Made by a program: the position numbers and the translations under genes. A stretch of DNA of 5,120 bases from positions 1 to 5,120 of the forward strand of contig JAFZXW010000152.1 of the NCBI GenBank assembly GCA_017616575.1, given 5' to 3'. The stretch is from Candidatus Methanomethylophilaceae archaeon. GTDB taxonomy: Archaea; Thermoplasmatota; Thermoplasmata; Methanomassiliicoccales; Methanomethylophilaceae. A model generated the notes under the pieces. It was not told the origin of the DNA and searched no databases. It saw nothing but the letters and a program-made list of their open reading frames with translations. Positions 1 through 4,746 of the stretch are shown piece after piece. Numbering within the stretch: the stretch's first letter is position 1; each line of letters opens with the position of its first letter.

Positions 1-860
1 AGGTTGGCGATGCTGGCGGTCTCGGGGACGGACTTGATCGGCCTGACTATCTCGCGGACCGGCGGCATCTCGCCCTTGAACTCCCTGGCGTAGAACTCCT
101 TCGCGTAGATCACGCCGATGATGTTGTCGATGGTCTTCTCGTAAGCGGGGATTCTCGAGAACCCGGTGCGGACGAACAGGTCCCCCAGCTCCTGGGGGCT
201 CATGTCCACGCTCGCCGCCACCACGTCCATCCTGGGGACGTAGACCTCCGATACCTGGATGTCGTCGAACCTGATGGCCGACTTTATCAGCTCGCTCTCC
301 CTCTTCTCGAGCACGCCCTCGTCCTCGATCTCGTCGATCATGACCTCCAGCTCGTCCTCTGTGAGGGTGGCCTCGTCCGCCCCCTTGCTGATGGCCGCGG
401 TCATCTTCCTGAAGAGCCAGGATATGGGGGACAGCACAGCCTCGAGAATCCTTATGGCTCCGCAGATCTTGATGCAGACCTTCTCCGGGCGTTGCTTGGC
501 GATGGATTTCGGGATTATCTCCCCGAAGATCAGGACGAGCATGGTCATCACGACCGTGGATGCCAGCGCCCCGGTCTCAGCTCCGAGGAGGATGGATAAG
601 AACAGCGTGGCCAAGGAGGTTCCTGCGATGTTGACCAGGTTGTTACCGATAAGGACGGTGGTGAGGAACTTGTCGTAGTCTTCGAGGATATAGGCGGCCT
701 TGGCGGCTTTCTGGTTACCGTCCTGGGCCATCTTCTTGAGCTTGATGACGCTGGCGCTGGTGAAGGCGGTCTCGGACATCGAGAAGAACGAAGAGCAAAC
801 GATCAGCAACGCAATAGCGATCGCATACAGGAGCGTCAAATCCATCTCAGGCGCACGCAT
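1..860 (-). CDS. CNNM/CBS-domain membrane protein of the HlyC/CorC family, C-terminus cut by window edge
   Basis: Translated on the minus strand this gives 286 codons and runs off the left edge. The N-terminal half is a CNNM (DUF21) transmembrane domain: a hydrophobic helix at about residues 8-27 followed by SMSETAFTS, then a second span containing IGNNLVNIAG (71-80) and a third ending in FGEIIPKSIAK (112-122), all hallmark motifs. An acidic stretch (163-192) leads into the first CBS domain with VPRMDVVAA (208-216) and TGFSRIPAYE (232-241). Complete members are usually 400-440 aa, so the second CBS repeat and the C-terminal CorC_HlyC domain lie outside the window. Family members are implicated in magnesium or other divalent cation export and homeostasis; the hemolysin name is historical. 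The ATG at 860 follows an in-frame TGA at 878-876. The ATG at 845 (MDLTLLY) is an equally plausible start, because neither has a clear Shine-Dalgarno. Confidence 0.92.
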   Translation of the reverse strand, partial: MRAPEMDLTLLYAIAIALLIVCSSFFSMSETAFTSASVIKLKKMAQDGNQKAAKAAYILEDYDKFLTTVLIGNNLVNIAGTSLATLFLSILLGAETGALASTVVMTMLVLIFGEIIPKSIAKQRPEKVCIKICGAIRILEAVLSPISWLFRKMTAAISKGADEATLTEDELEVMIDEIEDEGVLEKRESELIKSAIRFDDIQVSEVYVPRMDVVAASVDMSPQELGDLFVRTGFSRIPAYEKTIDNIIGVIYAKEFYAREFKGEMPPVREIVRPIKSVPETASIAN

Positions 861-920
861 CCCGTCAGAATGTCGTCAAATGACAATTGAATCCAACCGG
901 CAATGAGTTAGGATTGGTAT

Positions 921-930
921 GGATTTAAGC
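921..930 (-). promoter_or_regulatory. Putative archaeal TATA box for the CNNM gene
   Basis: The minus strand reads GCTTAAATCC here. A TATA box at this place would start transcription near 899, giving a leader of about 40-55 nt before the ATG at 860 or 845. It is the most AT-rich hexamer in the divergent gap. The assignment rests on composition and spacing only. Confidence 0.4.
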
Positions 931-1013
931 ATTATGCAGGCTTCATGGAACGGTTCCCGTTCTGTCCGGCGAGTCGCATCCCTCCTATCTGGGGGCGTCG
1001 GCCTCGTACCAAT

Positions 1014-1023
1014 AGTTTAAATC
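1014..1023 (+). promoter_or_regulatory. Putative archaeal TATA box for the PC4/YdbC-like gene
   Basis: AGTTTAAATC stands out in GC-rich surroundings. Its centre near 1018 predicts a transcription start near 1043-1045, about 10 nt before the ATG at 1055. This short leader would just include the ribosome-binding sequence. Confidence 0.55.
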
Positions 1024-1045
1024 GGGGAGCGCTTGTTAACGGTCT

Positions 1046-1051
1046 AGGTGA
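1046..1051 (+). promoter_or_regulatory. Ribosome-binding site of the PC4/YdbC-like gene
   Basis: AGGTGA is complementary to the archaeal 16S rRNA 3' end and lies 3 nt before the ATG at 1055. It supports that start. The spacing is short, but the match is to the downstream part of the anti-Shine-Dalgarno. Confidence 0.5.
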
Positions 1052-1054
1052 GCT

Positions 1055-1279
1055 ATGCCCGCGACAGAGATAAAGTACGAGGTGGTCGAGCAGATCGCCG
1101 TGCTTTCGGAGAATTCCAAGGGATGGAGGAAAGAGCTGAACCTCATCAGCTGGAACGACAAGGACCCCAAGTACGACATCAGGGACTGGTCCCCTGACGG
1201 GAAGATGAGGAAGGGCGTCACCCTTACCGACGAAGAGGCCAGGGTCCTTCTCAAGGCCTTGGAGTCCAGAGGCCTCTGA
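1055..1279 (+). CDS. PC4/YdbC-family single-stranded DNA-binding protein
   Basis: This complete 74-aa protein matches the YdbC-like branch of the PC4 (transcriptional coactivator p15) family, which is normally about 70-80 aa. The diagnostic core is visible: an N-terminal strand KYEVVEQIAVLSE (7-19), then GWRKELNLISWN (23-34) with Trp24 and Trp33, the block KYDIRDWSPDGK (39-50), and KGVTLTDEEARVLLKAL (53-69), which forms the closing amphipathic helix. PC4-type proteins form dimers that bind single-stranded nucleic acid through the curved beta sheet, and act in transcription or DNA maintenance; the exact role in archaea is not settled. The ATG is supported by AGGTGA just upstream and a TATA box about 37 nt away. 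The stop overlaps a hairpin terminator. The gene lies 50 nt before an unrecognised helical protein. Confidence 0.88.
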   Translation: MPATEIKYEVVEQIAVLSENSKGWRKELNLISWNDKDPKYDIRDWSPDGKMRKGVTLTDEEARVLLKALESRGL

Positions 1280-1288
1280 GGCCTTTTT
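1271..1288 (+). terminator. Hairpin plus T5 terminator overlapping the PC4-like stop codon
   Basis: GGCCT (1271-1275) pairs with AGGCC (1279-1283) around a CTG loop and is followed at once by TTTTT (1284-1288). The TGA stop (1277-1279) lies inside the hairpin. In archaea the U-run alone can terminate transcription, so the T-tract matters more than the short stem. If active it would separate this gene from the next one. Confidence 0.55.
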
Positions 1289-1329
1289 ACCGGGCGCCTG
1301 CCGCCCTTTCCTCTCAGACGGATATAGGC

Positions 1330-2145
1330 ATGGCCTCCGAGCATGAGTTTCTAGAGCGCTTCTTGGACGCCGTCGACGCCGTGGAGTCGGGAGGCCGCGG
1401 GGCGCTCTCCGACGACAGGCGTCTCAGGGAGGACTACGAGGGGCGTTTCCTCCCCTTGGTGGAGAGGTTTATCGTCTGCCGCGACGAGGCCGTAGCCGCC
1501 GAGATCATCCTTTTCCTGGCCTCCGTCCGCGAGCGCTCCGTCCATTCGAAGATCAAAGACCTTTCCGTAAGGGGAGGGGACGCGGTGCGCATGGCTTGCA
1601 CCGGGTACCTGAAGACCATGGAGGACGACGACGCCCTGATACCGTCCTTGTTCGACATAGTGGAGCACGAGGACGGCCACCGCTTTATGAACGCGGCCTC
1701 CAGGCTCTCCAAGATCGCCAGGGCGGAGGACGTCCAGCGCGCCAGGCGCACGTACGGGGGCGTCACCGGGGAGATGCGTTCCGCCATGAAGGCGGTCATC
1801 GAGGGCATAATACGCCGCAACCCTTCATTGGAGGCGGAGAGGGACCTTCTGCTCTCGATCCCGGTAATCCCGGACGAGGACGCCTTCGACAGGTTCCTTA
1901 CAAACGCCACCGACTACATAGACGTCCGCTACCGCAGGAACGTGTTCCCGAAAAGGGGCATATCCGCCAAGGTGCGCTCCAACGTCGCCGACGCCTTGGC
2001 TAAGATCAGGAGGCGCCTGTACAACGAGGCCGACAACCTGGCTTATTACGATCTGGACAAGTCGGACAGGTTCGAGGAGCTTTCCGGGCTGTTGGCATGG
2101 GCCTCGGCGGATTTGGAGGACAAGAGCGTCTTTAAAGATGATTGA
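1330..2145 (+). CDS. Hypothetical soluble alpha-helical protein (HEAT-like character)
   Basis: I do not recognise this 271-aa protein. It has no signal peptide or membrane span. Residues about 38-165 are successive amphipathic helices of 15-20 residues with short turns (for example around 52-70, 73-97, 101-112, 115-140, 145-162), which resembles a degenerate HEAT/ARM-type solenoid. The part from about 172 to 271 is rich in charge and has a conserved-looking basic patch, VRYRRNVFPKRG (199-210), then an alpha-helical segment with IRRRLYNEADNLAYYD (226-241). Codon use matches the neighbours and the frame is long and clean, so it is very probably coding. The ATG at 1330 has no Shine-Dalgarno and no TATA box at the spacing expected for a leaderless start, so it may be co-transcribed through the preceding 50-nt gap. 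A scaffold or regulatory role is only a guess from the fold. Confidence 0.8.
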   Translation: MASEHEFLERFLDAVDAVESGGRGALSDDRRLREDYEGRFLPLVERFIVCRDEAVAAEIILFLASVRERSVHSKIKDLSVRGGDAVRMACTGYLKTMEDDDALIPSLFDIVEHEDGHRFMNAASRLSKIARAEDVQRARRTYGGVTGEMRSAMKAVIEGIIRRNPSLEAERDLLLSIPVIPDEDAFDRFLTNATDYIDVRYRRNVFPKRGISAKVRSNVADALAKIRRRLYNEADNLAYYDLDKSDRFEELSGLLAWASADLEDKSVFKDD

Positions 2146-2164
2146 TTCACATTCGATGCATTGG

Positions 2165-2173
2165 TTATTATAT
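2165..2173 (+). promoter_or_regulatory. Putative archaeal TATA box for the zinc-ribbon gene
   Basis: TTATTATAT lies in a clearly AT-rich patch just after the helical-protein gene ends. A start about 25 nt from its centre (near 2195) would leave a leader of about 45 nt containing the strong AAGGAG ribosome-binding site. Confidence 0.5.
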
Positions 2174-2226
2174 CCGTAACATTATGCCCTGTTTCAGAAT
2201 CCGTCCTTCGCGAAGAGGCCGGAAAC

Positions 2227-2232
2227 AAGGAG
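2227..2232 (+). promoter_or_regulatory. Ribosome-binding site deciding the zinc-ribbon start
   Basis: AAGGAG is followed by an 8-nt spacer and ATG at 2241. This is the best Shine-Dalgarno in the window. It favours the 60-codon protein over a longer in-frame reading from 2142, whose first 33 residues look unlike protein. Confidence 0.75.
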
Positions 2233-2240
2233 TTCAGCAC

Positions 2241-2423
2241 ATGGCGTTCGATTCGTACAGAGGCAGGGACAGGGACGCTCCCAGGGAGTTCTTCAAGGCC
2301 ACCTGTTCCGATTGCGGGAAGGAATGCGAGGTTCCTTTCAAACCCACCCAGGGCAGGCCTGTCTACTGCAGGGACTGCTTCAGGAAGCACCAGCCTGCCG
2401 ACAGGGACAGGTCCAGGTTCTGA
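2241..2423 (+). CDS. Small CxxC-x17-CxxC zinc-ribbon protein
   Basis: This 60-aa protein carries two CxxC knuckles, Cys22/Cys25 and Cys43/Cys46, separated by exactly 17 residues. The surrounding pattern CSDCGKECEVPFKPTQGRPV (22-41) followed by YCRDCF (42-47) is characteristic of the archaeal and candidate-phylum CxxC-x17-CxxC domain family. The four cysteines should bind one zinc ion; Cys29 is an extra cysteine inside the loop. The flanks are short and highly charged (RGRDRDAPRE at 7-16, DRDRSRF at the end), which is common where such ribbons contact nucleic acid or an RNA/DNA machine. The family function is not established. The start is fixed by AAGGAG 8 nt upstream. The gene ends 32 nt before the convergent two-span membrane gene. 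Confidence 0.85.
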   Translation: MAFDSYRGRDRDAPREFFKATCSDCGKECEVPFKPTQGRPVYCRDCFRKHQPADRDRSRF

Positions 2424-2424
2424 A

Positions 2425-2443
2425 GGCGGCGTCCATCGTCGCC
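2425..2443. terminator. Hairpin between convergent genes
   Basis: GGCGGCG (2425-2431) pairs with CGTCGCC (2437-2443), a 7-bp stem with one G-U pair and a TCCAT loop. It begins 2 nt after the zinc-ribbon stop and lies between genes that face each other. It has no T-run directly behind it on the plus strand; the nearest plus-strand T-run is T6 at 2478-2483, inside the opposing gene. A transcription barrier or end is plausible, not shown. Confidence 0.4.
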
Positions 2444-2455
2444 TCCCAAAACGCT

Positions 2456-2689
2456 TTACGGTCTATCCGGCCTTCGCTTTTTTCCGCGCATGACCGCCGT
2501 GTGGAGGTCCAGCATTCTGAAGAATGTCGAAAACGAGAAGCTTATGACCAGGAGGGAGACCCCTGCTATCATCAGGAGCACCCCCGGGATCTTGCTGACA
2601 AGGAACGTCACGGCCAGGCCGGCCGCCGCGAGGACCGCCCCTATCGCAAGAAGGTATCTTGACAGGCGGATCCCGCCGGCTACGTCCAT
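2456..2689 (-). CDS. Small two-span membrane protein, unrecognised
   Basis: This 77-aa protein has two hydrophobic helices, about residues 12-31 and 35-53, joined by a tight SKIPG turn, and a basic cytoplasmic-looking tail ending RGKKRRPDRP. By the positive-inside rule both ends would be cytoplasmic. I do not recognise the family. The ATG (2689-2687) overlaps the stop of the upstream PPOX frame as TGATG (2691-2687), so translation is very likely coupled. Longer in-frame starts up to 2764 would run inside the PPOX coding region and add an unnatural Arg/Gly/His-rich leader, so they are not chosen. It is the last gene of the minus-strand group and meets the zinc-ribbon gene head-on. Confidence 0.72.
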   Translation of the reverse strand: MDVAGGIRLSRYLLAIGAVLAAAGLAVTFLVSKIPGVLLMIAGVSLLVISFSFSTFFRMLDLHTAVMRGKKRRPDRP

Positions 2690-3087
2690 CAGGCTATCTG
2701 CGCGCCTGTGAGGTTGCCGATGCCTTCGTCCCAGATCTCCAGGACCTCGAACACCCAGACGCATTCGATCTTCATCTGCATCTTTTCCAGAGTCTTCTGG
2801 ACCTTCTCGAAGACAGGGCCGGAATCCAGGCGGTCGACGACCTTGGCCTTCAGAGAGTACGCCTCGCGTCCCCTCCAGACCAGGAACTCCGCCAAGGGGT
2901 TGGCTGCCAGGTTCTCCCCGGTGCGGTACATGTACACGTCTCCGACGCAGATCTTGTCGGAGTCTATGGCGGCCAGGCTCCCGCAGACGATGCAGTGCGG
3001 CTCGCCTTGCGGGGACACAGTCGACATCGTCTTGTTGGTCTCCGGGTGGACGACCATCCTGAGCACTGGTTCCGGCATCGTTACCAT
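2689..3087 (-). other. Alternative independent CDS: 132-aa pyridoxamine 5'-phosphate oxidase-family protein
   Basis: If the PAS and PPOX parts are separate genes, the second starts at ATG 3087 (MVTMPEPVL) and gives 132 aa, a usual size for stand-alone archaeal PPOX-like proteins. GAGGG at 3098-3094 lies 6 nt upstream as a ribosome-binding site. The preceding 33-codon membrane peptide ends 20 nt earlier, so the spacing is that of an operon. I consider this start at least as likely as full-length read-through from 3633. Confidence 0.55.
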
Positions 3088-3633
3088 GTTCGACCCTCGT
3101 ATAAGGCTCACTGGGAGGATTTCCTCTTCCTTCCGGCGATCGCCAAGGCGACGAAATAGATGGCCGCGGCTATGATGAAGCATGTGAAATCGGAGATTGA
3201 AGGATCCATGCTCCGCCATGTCCATCGTCGTATAAAACTGGTTCTCCGGGCGCCCTCGTCGGCTGGGGACGATCGGCGACACCGGAATCAAGTGCTGGAC
3301 CACGAACTTGAGGGAGCCGTTCTCGTAATAAGGCACGGCGCTGCAGTCGCATTGGACGCCGGTCTTGGGTATCACCCTGCGCTTGGACGTGTTGGAGGGC
3401 CCTCCGATGCTGCTCTTGACGACGCAGTCCGCGCATGCCATGGAGTTGTCGAACAGCTCGTAGCACTTCATGCCGATGACGTCGTCGATGGAGCGGTCGA
3501 ACGCCTTCTCTCCCGCGCGGTTCATCCAAACCACGGTGTGCTCGGAGTCGTGGATGATTATGATGTCGTCCACGAGGTCCAAGATCATGTTCATGAGCTT
3601 TTCTGTGTAGACGTCCTGCTCGTTTCTGCCCAT
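2689..3633 (-). CDS. PAS domain joined in frame to a pyridoxamine 5'-phosphate oxidase-like domain
   Basis: One stop-free frame of 314 codons. Residues about 8-118 are a PAS sensor domain: a helix, then DDIIIIHDSEHTVVWMNRAG (22-41), then IGMKCYELF (53-61), a cysteine group C57, C67, C70, C95, C97, and a last strand ending SLKFVVQHLIPVS. Residues 183-314 are a PPOX-type domain of the FMN-binding split-barrel class: MPEPVLRMV (186-194), STVSPQGEPHCIVCGSL (204-220), the strand around ICVGDVYMYRTGENLAANP (228-246), AEFLVWRGREAYSL (248-261), and a C-terminal VWVFEVLEIWDE. PAS domains sense ligands or redox state; PPOX-fold proteins usually bind flavin, but reaction and substrate are unknown here. 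Residues 122-182 do not look like protein, contain a TATA box and an out-of-frame mini-gene, and suggest that the two domains were or are separate genes. The ATG at 3633 lies 26 nt from a TATA box, which fits a leaderless transcript. Confidence 0.62.
   Translation of the reverse strand: MGRNEQDVYTEKLMNMILDLVDDIIIIHDSEHTVVWMNRAGEKAFDRSIDDVIGMKCYELFDNSMACADCVVKSSIGGPSNTSKRRVIPKTGVQCDCSAVPYYENGSLKFVVQHLIPVSPIVPSRRGRPENQFYTTMDMAEHGSFNLRFHMLHHSRGHLFRRLGDRRKEEEILPVSLIRGSNMVTMPEPVLRMVVHPETNKTMSTVSPQGEPHCIVCGSLAAIDSDKICVGDVYMYRTGENLAANPLAEFLVWRGREAYSLKAKVVDRLDSGPVFEKVQKTLEKMQMKIECVWVFEVLEIWDEGIGNLTGAQIA
3094..3098 (-). promoter_or_regulatory. Ribosome-binding site for the internal PPOX start
   Basis: The minus strand reads GAGGG followed by a 6-nt spacer and ATG at 3087. 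A Shine-Dalgarno at the right distance would not be needed if the PPOX domain were only translated as part of a PAS fusion. Confidence 0.5.
3108..3209 (-). CDS. Possible 33-aa single-span membrane mini-protein
   Basis: Out of frame with the PAS-PPOX reading, ATG 3209 to TGA 3108 encodes a peptide starting MDPSISDFTC, with an unbroken hydrophobic stretch from about residue 8 to 26 (FIIAAAIYFVALAIAG at 11-26) and a positive tail RKRKSSQ. This is a complete membrane-anchor layout, N-terminus outside and C-terminus inside by the positive-inside rule. The ATG lies about 25 nt from the centre of the TATA box at 3230-3238, as expected for a leaderless archaeal gene. The PPOX start follows 20 nt after its stop. 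No family is recognised. The ORF is short enough to arise by chance, so support comes from the combination of promoter spacing, hydrophobicity and gene spacing. Confidence 0.45.
   Translation of the reverse strand: MDPSISDFTCFIIAAAIYFVALAIAGRKRKSSQ
3230..3238 (-). promoter_or_regulatory. TATA box inside the PAS-PPOX linker
   Basis: The minus strand reads GTTTTATAC, close to the archaeal consensus, in otherwise GC-rich sequence. Predicted transcription starts at about 3207-3209, right at the ATG of the 33-codon membrane peptide. It would drive the peptide, the PPOX protein and the two-span membrane protein as one unit. Confidence 0.55.
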
Positions 3634-3654
3634 GCGTGACGAACCGTCGAGGAA

Positions 3655-3664
3655 CGATAAAGCG
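3655..3664 (-). promoter_or_regulatory. Putative TATA box for the PAS gene, leaderless spacing
   Basis: The minus strand reads CGCTTTATCG. Its centre near 3659 is 26 nt from the A of ATG 3633. There is no Shine-Dalgarno before that ATG, which agrees with a leaderless mRNA. Confidence 0.5.
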
Positions 3665-3727
3665 GTTGCGTCTGCCTGGATGGGAGCGTGGCGTGGGTTC
3701 TTCGGATTTCGTAGAATAATTATTGTT

Positions 3728-3754
3728 AATCGGTTGTTTTTCAAAAAAACGATT
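3728..3754. repeat. Imperfect inverted repeat in the divergent promoter region
   Basis: AATCG (3728-3732) pairs with CGATT (3750-3754), and the inner TT and TTT pair with AA and AAA, with two mismatches and a TTC loop. This gives 10 of 12 paired positions. It lies about 25 nt upstream of the flavoprotein TATA box. It could be an operator for a dimeric regulator, or the T-rich and A-rich arms could act as a bidirectional terminator. Confidence 0.45.
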
Positions 3755-3778
3755 CGACTTACGGAATAATAATAGAAG

Positions 3779-3787
3779 TTTTTATAT
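3779..3787 (+). promoter_or_regulatory. TATA box of the flavoprotein gene
   Basis: TTTTTATAT is a near-consensus archaeal TATA box. Its centre near 3784 is about 27 nt from ATG 3811, so the transcript would be leaderless or nearly so. GGTG at 3802-3805 could serve as a weak ribosome site if transcription starts a little earlier. Confidence 0.65.
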
Positions 3788-3810
3788 CTGCAGCGTGATT
3801 CGGTGGGACA

Positions 3811-4746
3811 ATGTGCTACGATGTCGTCATAATTGGGGCGGGACCCGCTGGACTGACCGCGGGCATCTACGCCAGATCGAAGATGATGAACACCCTCATC
3901 CTCGATTCGGGACGCGTCGGAGGCCAATTGGTCAGCCTTTACCCCGAGAAGGGAATCCACAACTACCCCGGCTTCGAGACCATACAGGCCAGGAAGCTCT
4001 CCGACAAGCTCTACGCCCAGGCGGAGTCGATGGAGTGCGTCATAAAGGAGAACGAGAAGGTGGAGGACATCGTCAACGGGGACCAGGAGCTTATCATCGT
4101 CACTTCCAAGGGCGAGTACCATGCCAAGTCCGCGGTCGTTGCGATCGGGATGGGGAGCTTCAAGCCCAAGAAGATGGGCTGCCCCGGGGAGGACGAGCTC
4201 TTCGGGAAAGGCGTCACGTACCTCCTGCCGGCTAAGGAGGAGCTCGTCGGGAAGAGGGTCACCATGTTCGGGGGAGGCAATAGCGCCATCGACATGGCCC
4301 TCGTGGCGGATTCGGTCACGGACACCACGATAGTGCACCGCAGGGCGGACTTCAGGGCCGACGAGGGCACGGTGAACGAGCTGAAGAACAGCGGCGTCAG
4401 GACTATAATGTCCGCGAACCTCGTCTCCATAAACGGCAAGGACAAGGTGGAGTCGGTCACGCTCTCCCAGGACGGGAAGGAGATCCTCGTGCCCACCGAC
4501 CTCGCGGTCATAAACATAGGGATTTCCGCGGACCTGGAGGACCTCAAGCGCTGGAACCTCGAGCTCACCGACGACGGGCTCGTCAAGGTCGGCTTCGACA
4601 TGTCCACGAACCGTCCGGGGATCTTCGCCTGCGGGGACGCGGTCTCCTACCCGGGCAAGTTCAAGCAGATCACCACGGCCTGCGGGGAGGCGACCACCGC
4701 CATCCTCATGGCCCACAAGTTCGTCAAGAAGCCTTACTGGGCATGA
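3811..4746 (+). CDS. Thioredoxin-reductase-like ferredoxin/flavodoxin-NADP reductase (YumC type)
   Basis: This complete 311-aa flavoprotein has an N-terminal FAD-binding Rossmann motif GAGPAG (9-14), the FAD block GGQLVSLYPEKGIHNYPG (37-54), a second dinucleotide motif FGGGNSAIDMA (153-163) with IVHRR (174-178) for NAD(P)H, and the C-terminal FAD motif IFACGDAV (271-278). Thioredoxin reductases carry a CxxC at about residue 135; here that stretch is FGKGVTYLLPAKEE with no cysteine pair. Cys2, 76, 124, 274 and 291 are scattered. Absence of CxxC, the LYPEK block and GSFKPKK (115-121) place it with the YumC-like ferredoxin-NADP+ reductases, which move electrons between NADPH and ferredoxin or flavodoxin in the cytosol. 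The electron partner is not shown by the sequence. An annotation as TrxB would mislead. It is divergent from the PAS gene and overlaps the next gene by 4 nt. Confidence 0.9.
   Translation: MCYDVVIIGAGPAGLTAGIYARSKMMNTLILDSGRVGGQLVSLYPEKGIHNYPGFETIQARKLSDKLYAQAESMECVIKENEKVEDIVNGDQELIIVTSKGEYHAKSAVVAIGMGSFKPKKMGCPGEDELFGKGVTYLLPAKEELVGKRVTMFGGGNSAIDMALVADSVTDTTIVHRRADFRADEGTVNELKNSGVRTIMSANLVSINGKDKVESVTLSQDGKEILVPTDLAVINIGISADLEDLKRWNLELTDDGLVKVGFDMSTNRPGIFACGDAVSYPGKFKQITTACGEATTAILMAHKFVKKPYWA

Larger units (their letters stand above)
861..1054. other. Divergent intergenic region
   Basis: This 194-bp gap separates the leftward CNNM gene from the rightward PC4-like gene. It holds candidate TATA boxes for both directions at its two ends (921-930 minus, 1014-1023 plus). 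I saw no convincing structured RNA or repeat between them. Confidence 0.6.
3634..3810. other. AT-rich divergent regulatory region
   Basis: This 177-bp gap lies between the leftward PAS gene and the rightward flavoprotein gene. It is far richer in A+T than the genes, mainly from 3706 to 3787. It holds a minus-strand TATA box (3655-3664), an inverted repeat (3728-3754) and a plus-strand TATA box (3779-3787). No further gene is seen. Confidence 0.6.

Noticed and set aside
259..906. Two plus-strand open frames across the CNNM gene
   Set aside because: They are antisense to a gene with clear CNNM and CBS motifs and have low-complexity Ser-rich or unremarkable translations.
1351..2003. Several minus-strand and alternative plus-strand frames within the helical-protein gene
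   Set aside because: Their translations are Arg/Gly/Pro-rich and show no domain, and the 1330-2145 frame has balanced composition and helix periodicity.
2142..2240. Longer start for the zinc-ribbon protein
   Set aside because: The extra residues do not resemble a domain, the region contains the likely promoter, and AAGGAG points to ATG 2241.
2690..2764. Upstream start for the two-span membrane protein
   Set aside because: It would overlap the PPOX C-terminus by 75 nt and add an Arg/His-rich leader; the TGATG junction marks the natural start at 2689.
3170..3529. A 119-codon minus-strand frame that overlaps the PAS gene, as a possible frameshifted PAS end
   Set aside because: Its translation is Arg/His/Gln-rich and does not continue the PAS fold, while the PAS frame itself stays coherent to the last strand.
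4011..4607. A 198-codon minus-strand open frame inside the flavoprotein gene
   Set aside because: It is a shadow produced by GC-rich codon bias. The plus strand carries all FAD and NAD(P)H motifs.
3634..4716. Upstream extension of the PAS-PPOX frame to a 675-codon minus-strand reading
   Set aside because: This stretch is antisense to the well-supported flavoprotein gene, and its translation is Arg/Gly/Val/Leu-rich without domain character. The PAS domain begins right after the ATG at 3633.
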